Shown piece by piece: positions 57,359 through 64,000 of a stretch of 64,000 nucleotides of DNA. A model generated the notes under the pieces. That model had not been told where the DNA came from. It made no database searches and saw only the letters and a list, made by a program, of their open reading frames with translations. The stretch spans positions 1,860,001 through 1,924,000 of the forward strand of contig JAHEWK010000007.1 of assembly GCA_020740775.1 (NCBI GenBank), in the 5' to 3' direction. How positions within the stretch are numbered: the stretch's first letter is position 1; each line of letters starts with the position of its first letter. Origin of the DNA: Ilyonectria destructans. Its lineage: Eukaryota > Ascomycota > Sordariomycetes > Hypocreales > Nectriaceae. The position numbers and the translations under genes are program-made.

Positions 57359-58321
57359 TCAACCCGTGACCACGTTGGGCTTGTCGGCTTTTGCTTGGTC
57401 CAATAGATTGCCTTCTGAAGTACCGTAAGCTGGAGGCGGTCTGAGTTCTGTGTCGGATGGATCATCGCCACGGTCTTTGGTAGTCGTGAAAATCCTACCA
57501 TCACGTAGGAAAGCGGCGACCACAACCAGCACGACGAAAACTCCGTTGCGATAATGCCGCACTTGAGAAACGTGCCAAGAACATCTCCGCTTGTCGCAGA
57601 AATAGGTCCCGGTTCCGAGGTTAATGGTCAATGAATCCGGAGTCGTCAAGGAGCGATTGCGTGCGTAATGTGGTAGACACTGCGGCACCAGCTGCCACGA
57701 GGCCCAAACCCCAGTGATAGTGCCGACGGCCGCCATCAATACTCGCCAGATGGCATATCTGTGCCGAGGGTTGAAAAAAACTGGAAAGACCAGAAACAGC
57801 CTCCCGAGAAGAGTGACGCCAGCGGCCCGCAACAAAGTCAAATCCTTGAAACATCTCTCTGCGGAGGATTCGAGCAGTATCAGCAGAGCAGAGAGCGTCT
57901 TGTTGTACTCATGACTGGGAAGGTTTTCCAAGTGCATGTTCTGGATAAAGCTGGATGCAAACTGTAGAGGGTCCTTGTCGTTGGGTAAGCCAAACGAGTC
58001 TAGGCAAGATTGCAACGAGACATTGGATGGATGTGAGACGCAGAGTCCTAAGACGTCAGCTGTGTGACAGGGAAAAGCGTTTCCCAGAAGCACTTACGAA
58101 AAAGGCCAAGATCAACCTGCACATGCTCGGTGGAGTTGATTGAGAGTTGAACAATGTACGACTTCTCAATCCCAGGCACGGGAAAATACCAGATGGCCGT
58201 TGCTGTCACAAATTAAACCAGGTACGACGCAAATCAGAAGGCACTCACCATAGATGGCCAGTGCAAGGGTCCAACCGAAATAGGCAAATGTGCCAGCAAT
58301 TCTTGATTGAGCAACAGACAT
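57359..58321 (-). CDS. Small multi-pass membrane protein, uncharacterised
   Basis: Minus-strand exons 58321-58249, 58202-58098 and 58047-57359, with introns of 46 and 50 bp, give 288 residues. Helices: FAYFGWTLALAIYATAIWYF (formed across intron 1), LTLLRAAGVTLLGRLFLVFPVFF, AIWRVLMAAVGTITGVWASW, and GVFVVLVVVAAFL. An extracellular loop has NVSLQSCLDSFGL and an N-linked site. The C-terminus is polar (ELRPPPAYGTSEGNLL). This four-helix layout is like fungal SUR7/claudin-fold proteins, but the diagnostic residues are not certain. The gene is intact. Confidence 0.7.
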
Positions 58322-59601
58322 GAAGGGCAACCGATTTGAAGAAGTACTATCGGGATGAATCTGGCAGTGATCTTAAACTGGGTGGTTTAATTTTATTGAC
58401 CTTTTTCCAGCAGGGGTCCACGCATACTTATAGCTGGAACATCCCGCCAAGACTTGCGGCAGACTCTGACCTCCATGCTTACAATACGCGTATGTTTATA
58501 AAAAGTACGGTGGCGATTTGCAGGTTTGGGTGCTTGCAAACAGTGGATAATATACGCGCTGGGGTGAGACTTTTATGTGCCAGCAAACATCGGTTCAACC
58601 AAGTATCGCAGCGCGGTATGTATCAAATGCAGCCAAGCGATAAGCGACAGTAAAGATTGGATATTTTGGGGGAGGTGGCTATCGTGAGGCTTGCTCTGCA
58701 TATGCATCTGGCATTTGTGGTGTTTGGAGACTTTCATAATTGGTGGCCTCGAGCAAGAAATGCGAATGTGCACAAAATCGGTTTCGTTTTACCGCCGTGG
58801 CGACCAATAAACTGCAGTGAAGATGAAAAAGTGGAATGGTTGACACATGCCGCTACGGGTATTTATGTCTGCATGGCGGTCAACAGCCGGCCAGTAGGGT
58901 CACCCGAAGTGAGGAAGACGCGTGGTGTGCTGGCTATCAGCTGGTTCAGAAGATGGAGCTGCGGCAGGCAAATCAGCTGTACGTGTATGAAGTGAGACAG
59001 CTTTCAGCAGGAACCCAGCTCTTTGGATTGAAGCTAGATCAGCCAGGAAAATTGATGTCGGAAATGGGCTTATACAGTCTCTTGCCTCAAGTTCAAACCA
59101 CTATGTTGTCAGTCTTGTTTTGGTGAGAATGTGTCTCCGAACCCACGTTAAACTTCGATCGATGGTGACTGAAGCAGATCGATCGCGGTACCACTGAGTC
59201 GGGAGGACCGATGACGCAAATATTACAACTCTTGGCGAACTGTTGGTGGACCTGGTATTTGTGCGTTAGGCGCCAGCCTGAAACTCCCTGCATGAAGGCG
59301 GACAATCATTGGGTGGATTGGATGTCTATGCACAATGCTATCAATATCATTTGGCTGGGATTCTTCCATTATGTAAAAGAACTCCAGTAGGCTGGGTAAC
59401 CATGCCGCACTGCATGTTCGGGGGCTGAATCGGAAGCGTGGGGATATGCATTTTGAAACCTGACGCTATGACTCGTTCTTTTCTCCTCTAGATGACATGT
59501 ACTGGTGCTAAATTTATCAAGCCTGAAATGTTTCTGCGACAGCCTGGTTCAAGCCGTCCATGAAGCGCCTGGTGCAAGTACTCTCAATTGGCCCACCAAA
59601 C
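58322..59601. other. Intergenic, no gene seen
   Basis: Frames at 58336-59126 lack recognisable content. Promoter region of the membrane-protein gene. Confidence 0.45.
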
Positions 59602-59847
59602 CACAGTCGGTTGCAAAAAAACCGACAATACCCGGATCCACCTGAATTTCCACAATAACACCATAATCTTCAGCCAGCTTCCACAATATTAATTAAAGTT
59701 ATAGAAAATTATAGACTAGATTAAATTGAAGCCTAGAAGCTAGAGAATATTAGGATTTATATTAATATTTTATATACTATCTATTTATATCTATAACTAT
59801 CTATATCTATATAGATATTAAATTTATAATATTTTTAAATACCTTCT

Positions 59848-59996
59848 TGTAACAGGGATCGTGGCACTAGAGCCCTGTTGCAATGACCTAGCGTCTATAG
59901 CAGTTATCGCACTAAAGCTGTGCACACACACCTATTATATAGCGTGACGCTGCCGATAGAGGCCTGAAGGCCTCCCCGTACAGCTTCCACGTTACA
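59848..59996 (+). mobile_element. Solo LTR of the TRIM family (149 bp, internal deletion)
   Basis: TGTAACAGGGATCGTGG...CCACGTTACA is flanked on both sides by the 5-bp direct repeat CTTCT (59843-59847 and 59997-60001), a target-site duplication. It matches the 192-bp LTRs at 60601 and 61104 but lacks about 45 bp after GACCTAG. Confidence 0.8.
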
Positions 59997-60600
59997 CTTC
60001 TCTTTAATCTCAGCTTATAGCTTAATTGCAGTATTAATTAAAAGATCTAAAGAGGCAGTATTCTTTAGAAGGTCTTTAAGATAAGAATATTACTTATAGA
60101 TCCACTCTTTTAGAGTTATCTATAGATTTTTAATAGAATTAAGATTAGATAAATAGAGTAGCTAAATTAGCAGAAAAACTCCCTCTCTTTTAGTATAGCT
60201 ATATAACTACTCTTATATAAGATAGAATTTATAAGTAGGTTTATTATTATACTGAAATATTATTCTATTATTAATAATTTCTAGAAAATAAATCTTTAGA
60301 TATTTTAGAATAATATAGCTTAAGATATTACTATATTTAGCCTTAGAGTCTCTATCTAAAGAGATTAAAATTATAGCTCTTTTAAGATAAAAAATACTAA
60401 AGAATATCTTAGATATCTTATTAGCTTCCAGTAGAATTATATATTCTTTTTTTTTAAGTTTTTTACTCTTAAAAGCAGTTAGAAAAGTTATTATAAGACT
60501 AAAAGTCTAACTTATATATCTATAGAAAACCTACTTCTATTTTTTACTATTACTATAAGTAATTAAAATTTTATTAAAAAAAATCTAAATATACTAAAAG

Positions 60601-61295
60601 TGTAACAGGGATCGTGGCACTAGAGCCCTATTACAATAACCTAGTGCGCACGGAGCAGCCAGTAGGCTGCTGCGGCAAAAGATCAAGCAATAATAGCAGT
60701 TATCGCACTAAAGCTGTACACACACACCTATTATATAGCATGACGCTGCCGATAGAGGCCCGAAGGGCCCCCCGTACAGCTTCCACGTTACAACTATCCC
60801 ACCTCTAAGGGTAGCACGGCCTCGGGCTACAGATTATTTCATTCCTGCGCCGTAGCAATGTGGCCACTTAGGAGCCTGGTACCTCCAAGCTCTAGGATGC
60901 CAAATAGATAGAGACCCCCAAGGGACCGAGGGTGCAGGACCTATCTCTGCGAGTCTGCATCGCCGCACTGTCGACAGCGACGCACTACAGCGCCGCCAGC
61001 CCTTGTAAGCCCTAGCCTGACGCAGTCACAAGGTTCGGCTGACCCTCTGGGTTCGAACTGCCAACCTCCCGCACAGCTAGGACCTGCGACTTGCTATTAT
61101 AATTGTAACAGGGATCGTGGCACTAGAGCCCTGTTGCAATGACCTAGTGCGCACGGAGCAGCCGGTAGGCTGCTGCGGCAAAAGATCAAGCAATAATAGC
61201 AGTTATCGCACTAAAGCTGTGCACATACACCTATTATATAGTGTGATGCTGCCGATAGAGGCCCGAAGGGCCCCCCGTATAGCTTCCACGTTACA
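60601..61295. mobile_element. Miniature LTR retroelement (TRIM), 695 bp, with target-site duplication
   Basis: Two direct 192-bp repeats (60601-60792 and 61104-61295) begin TGTAAC and end GTTACA. They enclose a 311-bp GC-richer interior without coding capacity. The outer flanks are both AAAAG (60596-60600 and 61296-61300), a 5-bp target duplication, while the inner flanks differ. That is the structure of a TRIM: LTR, tiny interior, LTR. Read on the minus strand, the interior ends with a purine-rich AGAGGTGGGAT just before an LTR, a possible polypurine tract. No convincing primer-binding site is seen. Confidence 0.8.
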
Positions 61296-61844
61296 AAAAG
61301 CTTTTATCTTTATTAATATATTACTATATAAAATCCAGATACTTTTAGGCTATAGCTAGACTTAGAAATAGCTATTAAAGAGAGAGGTAGTATTAGATAC
61401 TCTATTTATATAGCTATTATATTAGAGTTATTTTATAATAATATAAACTAATCTTCTTAAGGATTTCTATATATATAATAAAAGAGTTTTAATTAATAAT
61501 TCTAAAGATATAATTTTTATTATAGGTTAATATAATAGTTAGATACTTAAAGTTAGGGTTTCTTTTTATACTATTTTAATATTTATACCGCTAGATAATA
61601 CTAAATATTATATATTTAGATATATCTTCTTCCTTAGCAATCTAATTAGCTAAGATATTAGAATTATATTTATATATAATCTTAGTCCTCTTATAAGAAC
61701 TGTAATAAGATTTAGCCCTGATATAAGGTATAATAATTAAGCTGTAATTAAGTGAAGTTGGTGATATCTGGTGGGATGTCTGTAATCGTAATCGCAAGAG
61801 CGGGGAAAATCGGTAAATTGTCGGTTTTTTTTGCAACCCCACTG

Positions 61845-62037
61845 TAAACTCAGGCTCTGGAATTCCTTTTTATTTGTCACAGCGATCCGCGTACGGTTGG
61901 CTCAAGACCAAATGGATTTGTGTTTGTATTAATTATTAAAGCCAGCAAAATCACTCCACGCTCAACATTACATCGCATGCAATCAAAAGCTACGCTGCAT
62001 ACATGAAAACATGTCTACCAACACTCGCTCTGTTTCC
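61845..62037. other. Short intergenic flank
   Basis: Between the transposon end and the CFEM-like gene. No coding sequence. Confidence 0.5.
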
Positions 62038-63047
62038 TCAACTCCAGTTATCAGTTGTTGTAGCCGGCTGACTTTTCTGGTTCCTCTTCATGATGGCGAC
62101 ACCGACGACAGCTACAATAAGGGATAGAATTCCAATAACGATACCCAGGATCTCCCCAACCTTGAGCCCACTACCGCCTCCACCTCCATCTCCTGAGATA
62201 GTCTCGCGTACTGTCGCCATGGATGAAGTTGTCGTGGTAGAGATAGACTGACTTTGCGTGGGTCTTAGTGTTGTATTGGCTTCACCGTGACCTGCTGCAC
62301 GACCCGTCGCTTGTCCTGTCGACGCCGCGGTCGAGCCCTGCGCCGACATCTCCACCGATGCTTCCGTTGAGGCTTCCGAGGCTGACGTAGAGGTTTCGGG
62401 GACTTCGGACGATGGCGCATGACTCTCCGTGACTTGATGTGCTAAAGTTCGCGTCTCAGCCTCTGAAGCCGGAATATCCAAATCGTAGGCGTTGCCAAGG
62501 TCATCAGACAAGCCAACAGAGCGACGCCAAATGCAAGCTGCAAAGGTCCTGAATCACTAGGCGCCGCTGAGGCGACCTCGTTCTGAACCATAGTAACGGT
62601 GACGTAGACAGTGGTTGCGAAAGCGGTGACAGTGAACGCACCTGTCGTCTCTAGAACGGTAGGCTCTATGATTGACGTGTAACCCTTTTCAGAACAATAC
62701 CCTTTCAGAACACTGACGGCTGTCGAGGCGTCGTCGAAGTTACTGCAGTACGACAAGACACCATCTTCTAAAATAGGAATCATGCTGCCAAGAGTAGATG
62801 CTCGGCAGGCACAGGCATTGGTCTTACACCCAACCACCTCGAAAATGTTCCCTGAGCAGGTGGTGAGCCAGCACTGCACGCAAGTTCGGAGGTCATTCCA
62901 ATCGGGGTATTTGGTAATGTCGATTAGATTTGCATCGATCGCCTGGGCGTTGGTGGTTAGGATGAGGCTGGCCAAGAGCACGAAAAGTCCGACTGGCGGC
63001 AGGATTCGAGACAGATAGCCGTCTGCACGTTTCCAAAAATGCCGCAT
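62038..63047 (-). CDS. CFEM-like cysteine-rich single-pass membrane protein
   Basis: Minus-strand exons 63047-62558 and 62462-62038, with a 95-bp phase-1 intron (weak donor GTGATT), give about 304 residues. A signal/anchor (VGLFVLLASLILTTNAQA) precedes an eight-cysteine domain: CVQCWLTTC, VVGCKTNACACR, SYC and KGYC. Its spacing resembles CFEM-type ectodomains. A Thr/Ser/Ala-rich stalk, a poly-Gly linker and a transmembrane helix (GEILGIVIGILSLIVAVVGVAI) with a short KRNQKS cytosolic tail follow. If the intron is retained, the first frame ends instead with another hydrophobic segment (LQLAFGVALLACLMTLATP), so alternative products are possible. It is probably a surface receptor or wall-associated protein. 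Confidence 0.72.
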
Positions 63048-64000
63048 TGTATGAGAGTTATCTCCAAGAGATTGAGCAGAAAGATGAAGCGCGTAGTACT
63101 TGTAGAAATGACCGTCAAGAGACGAGTAATACTCCCAGGAGGTGAGTGTGGGTCAGCAAGATGCGGGTGCTTAAGGAATATGGATGAAGGCGCGAAAGAA
63201 AAAGGAGTCGCTGCGGAAGACGTCGTTTATCATCCATTTTCAGCTGTTGGGATAAAAGAAGGCTGGAGCCCAACGTGGCTGGTCTAGAGCAGGCACCAGC
63301 CAGTTGCGAACTCATTGGTGTTTTTGAGGCGTTTTCCACCTTGCGTTGAGGCGTTTATACTCGCTGCGTATTCGTCCAAGTCAAGCCTCTGGCCAATTTT
63401 GTGATAGAGAAAGCCTCAGCTGAAGTTCATGCCGGGTTTCGGGGCTGGATGGTGTCCTGATTTTGCCTAGGGCTACAAAGCGGGGATGTCTTAGTAGAAT
63501 AAGTGTCTAAGAATTGGAGTGACCTTAAGACAGGACAGTCAATGGTATCTCTGGGAAGAGGCATTGCGGCTGGACCGTGTGGCGGGCGGTGAGTGGGATG
63601 GCCATTGAATGTCCGCCCTGTTCACGCACCATGCACATGTTTCATGCACAAAGATTGTGAAAATTGGTTCTGACCGGTGGATGAAGAAGGGGATTGAATT
63701 ATACGTACGAAGTTATATGTGGGAGATCTCCAGCTTTTGTATTTCCCGAGCCGCCTCTCCCATGCCCACCTCGTCATCCCCACCATCATGCCGCTTTACG
63801 GAGGCACTGCTCACGCGACTCAAAGTATACCCAGGCAAGTCGCCAAAAGGAGTATGGGCTGGGTGAGGTAGCTTGTGACTTCTCGTACACTTCGTATGCC
63901 ACTATATACCGTGAGTAGACCTGCAAATGCCTTGTTCAATTTCGACGTATCTAGGCCCTTAATTGATTCATCATTTGTGCGATGAGCTATGCTCGGCCCT
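63048..64000. other. Window end, no gene seen
   Basis: Promoter side of the CFEM-like gene. Frames at 63039-63287 and 63609-63918 have no recognisable content. Confidence 0.45.

Larger units (their letters stand above)
59602..61844. mobile_element. RIP-degraded Tc1/mariner-like DNA transposon with nested insertions
   Basis: The ends are inverted repeats. The left end reads CAGTC-GGTTGCAAAAAAACC, then GACAAT. The right end, reverse-complemented, reads CAGTGGGGTTGCAAAAAAAA then CCGACAATTT. A CAGT start and a TA at the right flank are typical of Tc1/mariner elements. The interior is mostly AT-rich, RIP-like sequence with no surviving transposase. Subtracting the two younger insertions leaves about 1.4 kb, a usual size for such an element. 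The left flank has CA in place of TA, so the target duplication is not proven. Confidence 0.6.

Noticed and set aside
57067..57525. 152-codon minus-strand frame
   Set aside because: Overlaps the 3-prime part of the membrane-protein gene in a different frame and lacks domain content.
60800..61080. tRNA-derived SINE, because GGGTTCGAAC in the TRIM interior resembles a pol III B box
   Set aside because: No A box at proper spacing and no cloverleaf. The LTRs with target duplication explain the element better.
60614..61359. Two similar open frames starting MALEP
   Set aside because: They lie inside the two TRIM LTRs and resemble each other only because the LTRs are repeats.
1..64000. CRISPR array, bacterial operons, rRNA genes
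   Set aside because: No regularly spaced short repeats, no Shine-Dalgarno-led gene strings and no rRNA motifs. The window is clearly fungal nuclear DNA.

Overview
The window reads as nuclear DNA of a filamentous ascomycete (Pezizomycotina), most likely a plant-associated Sordariomycete-type fungus. The evidence is the many short introns (42-95 bp, GTAnGT...CTAAC/CTGAC...AG), a Zn2Cys6 regulator, a CFEM/Pth11-type receptor, an RTA1 protein, a pectinesterase, a patatin-NLR, and AT-rich blocks that look like repeat-induced point mutation (RIP). The species cannot be named from the sequence alone. Gene density is low, and secreted, surface or recognition proteins dominate, so this looks like an accessory (perhaps subtelomeric or transposon-rich) region.

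Layout. 1-4 kb: a pectinesterase, a 79-residue Cys-rich protein, and a glycosidase C-terminal relic. 4-7.4 kb: an AT-rich relic and a gene-poor 2-kb block bounded by an imperfect direct repeat. 7.6-11.4 kb: three paralogous secreted 10-cysteine miniproteins with the same three-exon structure, the most notable protein family here. 12.2-13.3 kb: a large inverted repeat made of two TG...CA, ~377-bp copies. 13.4-17 kb: a Zn2Cys6 regulator and a CFEM-GPCR. 19.7-25.3 kb: RTA1, a large glycosylated membrane protein, and an acidic coiled-coil protein. 26-28 kb: poorly resolved coding-like relics. 28.2-32 kb: a patatin-NB-ARC-ankyrin NLR broken by one base. 32.4-34.6 kb: an APH-type kinase pseudogene and an NmrA-like reductase. 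36.7-40.3 kb: a seven-helix membrane protein and a CAP22-like GPI protein. 42.7-46.6 kb: a seven-exon HET-like multi-pass membrane protein. 48.7-54.7 kb: a mucin-like one-pass protein, a DHA1 transporter with two 1-bp lesions, and a surface-protein pseudogene. 55.1 kb: an intron-containing tRNA-Ala. 56-58.3 kb: an NmrA/isoflavone-reductase-like protein and a small membrane protein. 59.6-61.8 kb: a RIP-degraded Tc1/mariner-like element carrying a solo LTR and a complete miniature LTR element (TRIM). 62-63 kb: a CFEM-like membrane protein.

How the genes relate. There is no biosynthetic cluster. Likely themes are plant cell-wall attack (pectinesterase), environment sensing and surface coat (CFEM, CAP22-like and mucin-like proteins), small secreted effectors or antimicrobials, and self/non-self recognition (NLR, HET-like). 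Several genes carry single-base indels in homopolymers. These are either true decay or assembly error and should be checked against reads.
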